From the NCBI GenBank assembly GCA_031396505.1, contig JANNKX010000040.1:1-18324 (forward strand): a stretch of DNA of 18,324 bases, read 5' to 3'. This DNA comes from JAAFHS01 sp031396505. GTDB taxonomy: Bacteria > Pseudomonadota > Alphaproteobacteria > Rhodobacterales > Rhodobacteraceae. A model generated the notes under the pieces. The model had not been told where the DNA came from. It did no database searches and worked only from the letters and a program-made list of their open reading frames with translations. The position numbers and the translations under genes are program-made. Below, in pieces: positions 1 through 6,486 of this stretch (position 1 is the stretch's first letter; every line of letters begins with the position of its first letter).

Positions 1-68
1 CCCGCGCCAGACAGGCTGCGCGCCTCGACCACGGCAGCGAGCACAGACATCGTATCAGACCGGTCCAT
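1..68 (-). CDS. LysR-family transcriptional regulator, N-terminal fragment (cut by window edge)
   Basis: Reading leftward from the ATG at 68, the first 22 codons give MDRSDTMSVLAAVVEARSLS followed by GA. This matches the opening of the LysR winged helix-turn-helix, where helix 1 (a 'M..L..F/V..VVE.GSLS.AA' pattern) precedes the recognition helix. The rest of the protein lies outside the window. A second in-frame ATG at 50 could also be the start, but the first fits the family better. No strong Shine-Dalgarno is visible upstream of 68. The gene points away from the decayed genes that begin near 110. LysR regulators often control such divergent neighbours, so those genes may once have been its targets (inference). 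With only about 22 residues seen, the family call is good but the effector is unknown. Confidence 0.6.
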   Translation of the reverse strand, partial: MDRSDTMSVLAAVVEARSLSGA

Positions 69-109
69 TCGGGTTTTCGTTTTTTGGGGAGGGTGATTGC
101 CGCAAGTTC

Positions 110-482
110 TGGACATCCAAACTCGATGACAGGGTCCACCAGTTACAGCAGGCCAAATACAGCGGTACCCTCGTCTATACCCCCGACAGCACTCGGCGCA
201 ATCGCGCAGAGTCTCTGACCGTCCGCACGGCCTTTGAGGCGTTTCTGACCGCGAAATGGGCCAAAGAGCATGACGACCGCCCGATAAAGGAGCTTTGGGC
301 GCGACACGGGGCCTGCATCGCCGTCCACGTTGCCTATGAATGGCATGACGGGCACGGCGACTGGTCTCGCGGTTAGGGCGATGGAAACTGGGCAGTTGAT
401 GCGGAAGGCCTGATGCATCATCGTTACGCCATCGGTCAAAGCGATCCAGACACGCCGCGGTTGGAGCGGTGCATACGCGCGG
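110..482 (+). pseudogene. DUF1348 / NTF2-like protein, decayed (in-frame stop)
   Basis: In the frame running through 170-412 the translation contains VYTPDS.RRNRAE, then FEAFLTAKWAKEHD.RPIKELW, then IAVHVAYEWHDGHGDW, GNWAVDAEGLMHHRYA. These follow, in order, the characteristic core of the DUF1348 family (small alpha+beta proteins with an NTF2-like fold, function unknown). A TAG at 374-376 interrupts the most conserved part, where the family usually reads 'W.RSYGNENWEF'. Conserved positions around it are also altered (the family's F-R-S-Y-G-N-E-N is read as S-R-G-stop-G-D-G-N). The first ~20 codons do not resemble the usual N-terminus, no convincing start codon is in frame, and the C-terminal tail is missing or scrambled. 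The boundaries given are approximate. I read this as a true pseudogene rather than a sequencing error, because there is substitution decay as well as the stop. Confidence 0.65.
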
Positions 483-997
483 ATGGACGAAAAGGGGAGC
501 TTTCAGACGGTGATCACAGATGGCCTCGCAGAGTTTCTTGCGGCACAGACGCGTGTTTGTCTTGCAACCACGAATGCCGCGAGGGTCAGCCCTATATCCG
601 GCATCGTGGCGGCCCTGCCGGGTTCATGCGCGTGCGGGATGCGCAGACCCTCGGGTTTTCGGATCATGCGGGCAGCCGACACTATATTACATCCGGAAAT
701 CTGGCCGACAATCGGCGCGCCGATCGTTTCCTGATTGACGATGCGCAGCGTAGCCGGATCAAGAACTGGGGCACAGCGCGCGTGATCGATGATGATCCGG
801 GCCTGACTGAACGCCTGATGTCGCAGGGCTACAAGGCGCGACCAAAGCCGGCCATTCTGTTCACCGTAACGGCGTGGGATTCGAACTGCCCGCAACATAT
901 CCCGCAACGCTTTGACGCGGCAGATGTGGCGACCGCCGTTGCGACGCGTGACCCAACGATGGCCGAACTTGAGGCAGCCCGTGCGGAAAGGGCCTGA
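483..997 (+). pseudogene. Pyridoxamine 5'-phosphate oxidase family protein, frameshifted
   Basis: Two overlapping frames together rebuild one protein. From the ATG at 483 the first reads FQTVITDGLAEFLAAQTRVCLATTNAA. The second resumes as GQPYIRHRGGPAGFMRV, then SRHYITSGNLADNRRA, RFLIDDAQRSRIKNWGTARV, NCPQHIPQRFDAADV, ending at 997. These are the strands and loops of the split-barrel FMN-binding fold of this family. The frame changes at about 582-583, where two extra bases (or one lost base) lie between the codons for Ala-Ala and Gly-Gln. Either the gene is dead, or the base calls at this point are wrong. The catalytic role of the intact relatives is mostly unassigned; flavin-dependent oxidoreduction is the family expectation. 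It follows directly on the decayed DUF1348 gene in the same orientation, and the two probably formed one transcription unit. Confidence 0.7.
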
Positions 998-1111
998 AAC
1001 TGGCGCGCGCTGCCCCGGCCATGCTTGATCTTCCTTGTCAGCGGAACGATGGTGCGGCGATCACATTTCGGCCAACCCTGCGGGGCCATGGCCAACGGCA
1101 AGGGGCCCTGC

Positions 1112-2005
1112 ATGACCGATATCACACTTTTTGACGGCGGCATGGGGCAGGAATTGCTCGCGCGCGCGGGTGACCGGCCAACGCCGCTGTGGGCGACGCA
1201 GGTGATGATGGATCATCCGACATTGGTGCGCGATATCCATGCCGATTACTTTGCCGCCGGGGCCACGATTGCCACGACCAACAGCTATGCCATCCACCAT
1301 GACCGCCTGATCCCGGCGGGTTTGGATCATCTGTACCACGCCCTGCACCTGCGCGCGCTGGCGCAGGCGGTCGAGGCGCGCGATGCCCATGGGTCGGGGC
1401 GTATTGCGGGCGCACTGGGGCCGCTGGTCGCCTCATACCGGCCGGATCTGACGCAGCCATTGGCCGAGGCGGCTGCGAAATACGCCGAGAACTCGGCCCT
1501 GATGGCCCCCCATGTCGATCTGTTCCTGATCGAGACGGCATCGTCGATCCTGCAGGCCGAAGGTGCGCTGGCGGGCGTTGTGAAGGGCAAGCCCGTGTGG
1601 CTGTCGATCAGTGTGGATGATGCCGATGGCAGCAAGCTGCGGTCGGGCGAGCCTGTGGCGGATGTGGTGCGCCTTGTGCGCGACTATGCGCCGGCGGCGG
1701 TGTTAGTGAACTGTTCGGTGCCCGAGGCGATGGCGGCGGCGATGGATGTGGTGCACGGCTTTGGCCTGCCGTTTGGGGCCTATGCCAACGGGTTCACGCA
1801 TATTACCGCCGATTTCAAGGCCGATCAGCCGACCGTTGATGCGCTGCATGCGCGCCATGATCTGACGCCTGCAAAGTATGCAGATTTCGCTATGGGCTGG
1901 GTGAGGCAGGGGGCAACAATCGTGGGCGGCTGTTGCGAGGTGGGCCCAGCCCACATTCGGCATCTGAAAGACCGCCTTGTTGCCGAAGGCCACAGTATTG
2001 TCTGA
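1112..2005 (+). CDS. Homocysteine S-methyltransferase family protein
   Basis: The protein has 297 residues and begins MTDITLFDGGMGQELL, the usual start of the Zn-dependent homocysteine methyltransferase barrel. The three zinc-ligand cysteines are present: C201 in VNCS and C274/C275 in the VGGCCEVGP motif near the C-terminus. The family transfers a methyl group from S-methylmethionine, betaine or a related donor to homocysteine (or selenocysteine) in the cytoplasm. The donor cannot be told from sequence alone; size and the lack of a cobalamin domain favour the MmuM-type single-domain enzymes over MetH. The ATG at 1112 is chosen over an upstream start at 1025 because AAGGGG lies about eight bases before it and the homology begins there. 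Its end overlaps the probable start of the pseudouridine synthase, so the two are likely co-transcribed. Confidence 0.85.
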   Translation: MTDITLFDGGMGQELLARAGDRPTPLWATQVMMDHPTLVRDIHADYFAAGATIATTNSYAIHHDRLIPAGLDHLYHALHLRALAQAVEARDAHGSGRIAGALGPLVASYRPDLTQPLAEAAAKYAENSALMAPHVDLFLIETASSILQAEGALAGVVKGKPVWLSISVDDADGSKLRSGEPVADVVRLVRDYAPAAVLVNCSVPEAMAAAMDVVHGFGLPFGAYANGFTHITADFKADQPTVDALHARHDLTPAKYADFAMGWVRQGATIVGGCCEVGPAHIRHLKDRLVAEGHSIV

Positions 2006-2663
2006 ACCCTCTCTCATCCCGGATTTTGCCTATGATCCCCCGGATACGCCGCTGCAGATTCTGTATGAGGACGCGGCGATCATCGTGCTGGACAAGCCCG
2101 CCGGCCTGCTGACTGTGCCGGGCAAGCTGGCCAATCGGCAAGATTGCCTGATCACCCGCCTGCAGGCCGCATGCTGGAATGCGCTGCTGGTGCATCGGCT
2201 GGATTGCGATACCAGCGGTGTCATCATCTTTGCGCGTACAAAGGCGGCGCAGGGCTTTCTGGGGCAGGAGTTTGAACAGCGTCGCGCCGAGAAAACCTAT
2301 ATCGCCCGTCTGCAAGGGCAGATGGATGGCGATCAGGGCCGGGTTGACCTGCCGCTGGCGAGCGATTGGGCGTACCGCCCGCGCCAAAAGGTCGATCCTG
2401 ACGGAAAGCCCGCGCAGACAGACTGGCAGGTTATTGGCCGCAGCCCAGAGGAAACCCGGGTCCGTCTGACACCGCACACGGGGCGCAGCCACCAGTTGCG
2501 GGTACATATGCTGTCACTTGGCCATCCGATCCTTGGGGATCAGATCTATGCGGCAGAAACCACCCGCACCCATCCACGCCTGATGTTGCATGCGCAAACC
2601 CTGTCGCTGCACCACCCCACAACGGGCGCGAGGGTTCAGTTCATGGCACCTGTGCCATTCTAG
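1998..2663 (+). CDS. RluA-family RNA pseudouridine synthase
   Basis: This protein of about 221 residues converts uridine to pseudouridine in rRNA or tRNA. It contains the family's N-terminal motif VLDKPAGLLTVPG, the catalytic motif VHRLDCDTSGVIIFART with the nucleophilic aspartate in HRLD, and the C-terminal GRSHQLRVHM and GHPILGDQIY motifs. There is no S4 domain, so it matches the short RluA type (RluA of E. coli acts on 23S rRNA and tRNA) rather than RluC/RluD; the actual target is not deducible. No ATG is suitably placed. The TTG at 1998 has GAAGG about eight bases upstream and overlaps the stop of the methyltransferase gene (TTGTCTGA). Another TTG at 1977 is possible. The function is firm; the start is not. 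Confidence 0.85.
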   Translation: MSEPSLIPDFAYDPPDTPLQILYEDAAIIVLDKPAGLLTVPGKLANRQDCLITRLQAACWNALLVHRLDCDTSGVIIFARTKAAQGFLGQEFEQRRAEKTYIARLQGQMDGDQGRVDLPLASDWAYRPRQKVDPDGKPAQTDWQVIGRSPEETRVRLTPHTGRSHQLRVHMLSLGHPILGDQIYAAETTRTHPRLMLHAQTLSLHHPTTGARVQFMAPVPF

Positions 2664-2684
2664 AGCGGATCACCTGTGAACGTT

Positions 2685-2728
2685 GCGTGTCTCGGGCAAT
2701 CGGCTGAACCCGATTGCCCAAGACACGC
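2685..2728. terminator. Bidirectional terminator-like inverted repeat between convergent genes
   Basis: The left arm GCGTGTCTCGGGCAATCGG (2685-2703) is the reverse complement of 2710-2728 at 18 of 19 positions, with a six-base loop CTGAAC. It lies exactly between the stop of the rightward pseudouridine synthase gene (2663) and the stop of the leftward cobA gene (2732), where both transcripts need to end. There is no long T-run on either side (only CTTTAG on the right), so termination may depend on the strength of the stem alone or on Rho. Confidence 0.75.
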
Positions 2729-2729
2729 T

Positions 2730-3539
2730 TTAGACGGCGGGAACGGCATTGGCCTTTATGCCCGAACTTGCGGTCTGACCGATCTTCGGCACACTGACAT
2801 AGATGATCGCCGGGTTGCCGATCCCATGACGTTGCACGTCCGCACACAGGCCGCCTACGGTCGTTTCCAACACCGCCTCGCGCGGCGTGCCGATATGCGC
2901 CGCAATCAACGCACCGTGCGCATCACCCAAACCACCCTTGCGCAATGCCGTCTGCACATCGTCCAGACGGTGCATTGCCATATAGAGCGCCAGCATCGTG
3001 CCTGGTTGCAGCACCCCGTCCAGCCCCGCCCATGCATCGCCCGGACGACAGGTCGCGGTGGCAAGCACCAGCCGTTCCGTCTGCCCGCGTTCCGTCAATG
3101 GGCGGCACAGGCTGGCGGCACCCGCACTTGCAGCGGTAATGCCGGGGATAATCTCGATTGCGATGCCAAGGGCGCGGGCGGCGGCGATTTCTTCGCCCGC
3201 GCGGCCAAAGATTGACGGATCACCTGATTTCAGGCGAACGACCCGCAACCCCGACAGCGCCGATGCCGTGATCGCCGCATTGATCCGGTCTTGTGGCCAG
3301 CTATGCGCGCCGACTTCTTTACCCACAAAAACCCGTCGCGGACTGTGCCCCGCCATTGCAAGAACCGCCGGATCAACCAGGCGGTCATAGTAGATCACAT
3401 CCGCCGCACGCATCCGTTCCACCGCCCGCAACGTCAGCAAGTCAGCCGCACCGGGGCCTGCCCCCACAAGGGCGATATGCCCCGGCCTAGGCACGACGTC
3501 AGTGTCGTGCAGCCCGATGGGATTGGCGTGAAAGGTCAT
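2730..3539 (-). CDS. cobA: Uroporphyrinogen-III C-methyltransferase (SUMT)
   Basis: The enzyme uses S-adenosylmethionine to methylate uroporphyrinogen III at C2 and C7, giving precorrin-2, the precursor of sirohaem and cobalamin. The 269 residues are a single methyltransferase domain with the signature motifs VGAGPGAADLLTLRA, YYDRLV, GKEVGAHSWPQD, RLKSGDPSIFGRAGEE and GITAASAGAA. There is no dehydrogenase/ferrochelatase half as in the fused CysG. It is the last gene of the nitrate operon and its ATG overlaps the TGA of nasA by four bases (ATGA). This position indicates a dedicated role in making sirohaem for the NirB nitrite reductase (inference from context). The completing enzyme of the pathway is not in the window. 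Confidence 0.93.
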   Translation of the reverse strand: MTFHANPIGLHDTDVVPRPGHIALVGAGPGAADLLTLRAVERMRAADVIYYDRLVDPAVLAMAGHSPRRVFVGKEVGAHSWPQDRINAAITASALSGLRVVRLKSGDPSIFGRAGEEIAAARALGIAIEIIPGITAASAGAASLCRPLTERGQTERLVLATATCRPGDAWAGLDGVLQPGTMLALYMAMHRLDDVQTALRKGGLGDAHGALIAAHIGTPREAVLETTVGGLCADVQRHGIGNPAIIYVSVPKIGQTASSGIKANAVPAV

Positions 3540-6151
3540 TCTGCAGCCTCACATAGGGGGGTCAGTTGTGCAATCAGGGCGCGGATTTCCGGGCGGCATG
3601 ACCCGCAATTCGTGCCCGCGCGCAAGGCCGCACCGATGGCATCAACCGTCATCAAGCCCTGTTCGGTGACCGCGCGCGCAATCGTATTCACGCCCACACT
3701 AAAACATGCGCACAGTTGCGCGCCGGGGTCTGGAACATCGGCCCCGGCGCGCCCTGCAAGCGCCGCATGATCGGCCATCTGCCCTAGCAAGCCCGCCACA
3801 TGGCTGCGTGACAAGGCAACCGGTTCGGGTGCAATGAACAAGGCCGCGACCAGCACGCCACCTTGCAGAAACGCCATCCGGTGCAACCCGCGAACGGGAT
3901 CACGCACCATGATCGGGTCACCTTGCAGCCCGAACATCGCGCGCGCGGCATCGGTCCAATCATCCGGCGCAGTCAGGCCTGCAAGTTCCGCCTGCATCCC
4001 CCCCGGCAAGGGCGCGCGCGCCCAGTATTCACAGACGGGCCGGAACCGATCGCGCGCCACGGCGTAGCCGTACCATTGCGCCGCAAATGGCCGGATCGCC
4101 ACGCCCGCCGACTTGCTGGCAGGCTGCCCCGATATCGCATCCGTCAGGCCCGGCACCAGTGCATCAATCCGCCCCGTCGGTGCCGTCTCGCCCGTCCAGT
4201 GCATCGGTGCAAAGGGGTGTGCCTGCGCCACGCGGTCTGTCACCAACACACGCAGAATGGCCCGGCCATGCGCATTGCTGACCTCGGCCAGACTTGCAGG
4301 CGCGAGGCCAAGACGCCGCGCGTCCTGCGGGTGCAGTTCAAGAAACGGTTCGGCCAGATGGCGTGACAGGCGGGGCGACACCCCCGTGCGCGTCATGGTG
4401 TGCCACTGGTCGCGAATGCGCCCGGTGTTCAGTCTGTAGGGATGCGCAGGCGTCAGGGCCAGCGGCGCGCGTGGCGTGACAGGGACCATCACTGCACGCC
4501 CGTCAGCCGTGTGAAACTGCCCGTCACCAAAGAACCTTCCCCCCTGCCGCGCGGTTGTCCGGGGCCATTGAAAGGGCTGCATTTCGGCATAGCCAGCGTC
4601 ATCAACGCCCGCCATGGCCGAAATATCGAAGTCGCTGCCAAGATCACCCGCAACACCGGAAAGGGCTGCATATTCACGAAAGATCGCAGCGGGATACATC
4701 CAGTCGAACCCAGAAAAGCCCATCCGCCTCGCCACCTGCGCCAGTTGCCACCAATCGGCGCGCACCTGCCCCGGCTCGGGCAAGGCTGCACGCTGGCGGC
4801 TGATCACCCGTTCGGAGTTGGTGATCGTACCATCCTTTTCGCCCCATGCCGCTGAAGGCAGCAGCACATCGGCCAGCCGCGCCGTATCGGTCGCCGCCGT
4901 CACGTCGCTGACCACGACAAAATCACAGGCGGCGATGGCCTTTGCCACCAGATCGGCCTCGGGCATCGTCACGGCAGGGTTGGTGTGAATGATCCACAAC
5001 GCCTTGATCCGGCCATCGCCGACGGCCCGGAACATATCTACGGCCTTCAAGCCCGGCTTCGTTGCCATGCGGGGTGCGGCCCAGACGGCCTGCACGGCAT
5101 CTCGGTGGCGGGGGTTCTCAATCTCCAGATGGCAGGCCAGCATGTTGGCCAGCCCGCCCACCTCGCGCCCGCCCATCGCGTTCGGCTGGCCCGTCACGGA
5201 AAACGGTCCCATGCCGGGGCGGCCGATGCGGCCTGTGGCAAGATGGCAGTTGATGATCGCGTTGACCTGATCAGTGCCGGTTTCCGATTGGTTGATCCCC
5301 TGCGAATAGACGGTGACGACCTTCTCGCTGGCGGTCCAGAGGTGCAGAAACCGCGCCAGAACCGCCGGATCAAGACCCGCTGCTGCAGGGTCGGTGGCGC
5401 GCGCGGCAGCGAGCGCCACATCGTACCCTGTGACATGGGTCAAAAACTCGGGATTGGTCGCGCCCATTGCGTCCAGATGCGCCAGAAGTGCGTTGAACAG
5501 GACGGCATCCATCCCCGGTGCCAAAGCCAGATGCAGATCGGCCCCGTCGCAGGTGGCCGTCCGGCGCGGGTCAATCACCACGATCTGCATCGCAGGCCGC
5601 GCCTCTTTTGCCGCCATCAGCCGCTGGTAAAGGACGGGGTGGCACCATGCGAGGTTTGATCCCACCAGCACCACCAGATCCGCCAGCTCCAGATCCGCAT
5701 ATTGCCCCGGCACGGTGTCACTGCCAAAGGCCCGCCTGTGGCCCGCCACGGACGAGGCCATGCACAGCCGTGAATTGGTGTCGATGTTGGCAGACCCGAT
5801 GAAACCTTTCATCAGCTTGTTGGCGACATAGTAGTCTTCGGTCAGCAGCTGCCCTGACACATACAGCGCCACGGAATCGGGGCCATGTTTGGCAATCGTC
5901 TCGCGGAACCGCATGGCGATCAGGTCCAGTGCCGTGTCCCAATCAGCCACCTTGCCGTCGATGCGTGGCGTTAATAGCCGCCGCTCCAGCCCGACAGTTT
6001 CGCCCAATGCCGCCCCCTTGACGCACAACCGCCCCGCGTTGGCCGTGTGATCCGGGTCGCCCGCAATGGCAAGACCACCCTTCCCGTCGGGAGTCGCCAA
6101 AACCCCACAGCCCACGCCGCAATAGGGGCAGGTCGTGCGCACCGCCGTCAT
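3536..6151 (-). CDS. nasA: Assimilatory nitrate reductase catalytic subunit (molybdopterin, [4Fe-4S], C-terminal BFD-like [2Fe-2S])
   Basis: This cytoplasmic enzyme reduces nitrate to nitrite. The 871-residue protein starts with the [4Fe-4S] ligand set C8, C11, C15, C43 (CPYCGVGC and LCVKG, with the conserved Lys next to the fourth Cys). It continues through the bis-MGD oxidoreductase domains, with the molybdopterin-binding region including GINQSETGTDQVNAI, and then the dinucleotide-binding domain from about residue 560. The last ~60 residues form a BFD-like [2Fe-2S] domain with C814, C816, C849 and C852 (LCACFSVG and NCGSC). This layout is typical of proteobacterial NasA. There is no twin-arginine signal, so the enzyme is cytoplasmic and not the periplasmic NapA. 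Its ATG overlaps the TGA of nirD by one base, and its own stop overlaps cobA, so translation is probably coupled. In Paracoccus the equivalent gene is called nasC. Confidence 0.95.
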   Translation of the reverse strand: MTAVRTTCPYCGVGCGVLATPDGKGGLAIAGDPDHTANAGRLCVKGAALGETVGLERRLLTPRIDGKVADWDTALDLIAMRFRETIAKHGPDSVALYVSGQLLTEDYYVANKLMKGFIGSANIDTNSRLCMASSVAGHRRAFGSDTVPGQYADLELADLVVLVGSNLAWCHPVLYQRLMAAKEARPAMQIVVIDPRRTATCDGADLHLALAPGMDAVLFNALLAHLDAMGATNPEFLTHVTGYDVALAAARATDPAAAGLDPAVLARFLHLWTASEKVVTVYSQGINQSETGTDQVNAIINCHLATGRIGRPGMGPFSVTGQPNAMGGREVGGLANMLACHLEIENPRHRDAVQAVWAAPRMATKPGLKAVDMFRAVGDGRIKALWIIHTNPAVTMPEADLVAKAIAACDFVVVSDVTAATDTARLADVLLPSAAWGEKDGTITNSERVISRQRAALPEPGQVRADWWQLAQVARRMGFSGFDWMYPAAIFREYAALSGVAGDLGSDFDISAMAGVDDAGYAEMQPFQWPRTTARQGGRFFGDGQFHTADGRAVMVPVTPRAPLALTPAHPYRLNTGRIRDQWHTMTRTGVSPRLSRHLAEPFLELHPQDARRLGLAPASLAEVSNAHGRAILRVLVTDRVAQAHPFAPMHWTGETAPTGRIDALVPGLTDAISGQPASKSAGVAIRPFAAQWYGYAVARDRFRPVCEYWARAPLPGGMQAELAGLTAPDDWTDAARAMFGLQGDPIMVRDPVRGLHRMAFLQGGVLVAALFIAPEPVALSRSHVAGLLGQMADHAALAGRAGADVPDPGAQLCACFSVGVNTIARAVTEQGLMTVDAIGAALRAGTNCGSCRPEIRALIAQLTPLCEAAE

Positions 6152-6486
6152 CAGGCCGCACTCTGCCGGGCCATCAGCGCGGCATCCAGCAGGATGCGCC
6201 CGCCCTCAACCCGCGCGGCAAAGGTCCGCACCTGCCCCGCATCGGCCCCCTGCGCCTGTCCCGTGTTCAGATCGAACACCATCGCATGTAGCGGGCAAGT
6301 CACAGCCTGACCATGCACAATCCCTTCGGACAACGGCCCACCCTTGTGCGGACAGCGATCCTCGATGGCATAGACCCGGTCAGTGGCCGTGCGGAACACC
6401 GCGATGCAGCCCGATGCGACCCTGACGACCCGAGCGCCTTGGCGCGGAATGTCATCCAGTGCGCCGATATCGATAAAATGTGTCAT
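6151..6486 (-). CDS. nirD: Nitrite reductase small subunit / Rieske-type ferredoxin
   Basis: The protein has 111 residues with a Rieske fold. It carries a full [2Fe-2S] ligand set: C45-P-H47 and C64-P-L-H67, with the downstream FDLNTG typical of Rieske proteins. Classical enterobacterial NirD has the fold without the cluster, whereas the NasG protein of Paracoccus denitrificans keeps it and passes electrons from the NADH-oxidising nitrite reductase to both nitrite and nitrate reduction. This gene is therefore more like nasG in function (inference from the ligands and from the absence of a separate nitrate-reductase electron donor in the operon). Its start overlaps the nirB stop as ATGA, and its stop overlaps the nasA start. 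Confidence 0.9.
   Translation of the reverse strand: MTHFIDIGALDDIPRQGARVVRVASGCIAVFRTATDRVYAIEDRCPHKGGPLSEGIVHGQAVTCPLHAMVFDLNTGQAQGADAGQVRTFAARVEGGRILLDAALMARQSAA

Noticed and set aside
143..439. 98-codon leftward open frame at the left edge
   Set aside because: The opposite strand carries the recognisable DUF1348 remnant; the leftward frame has no similarity to known families.
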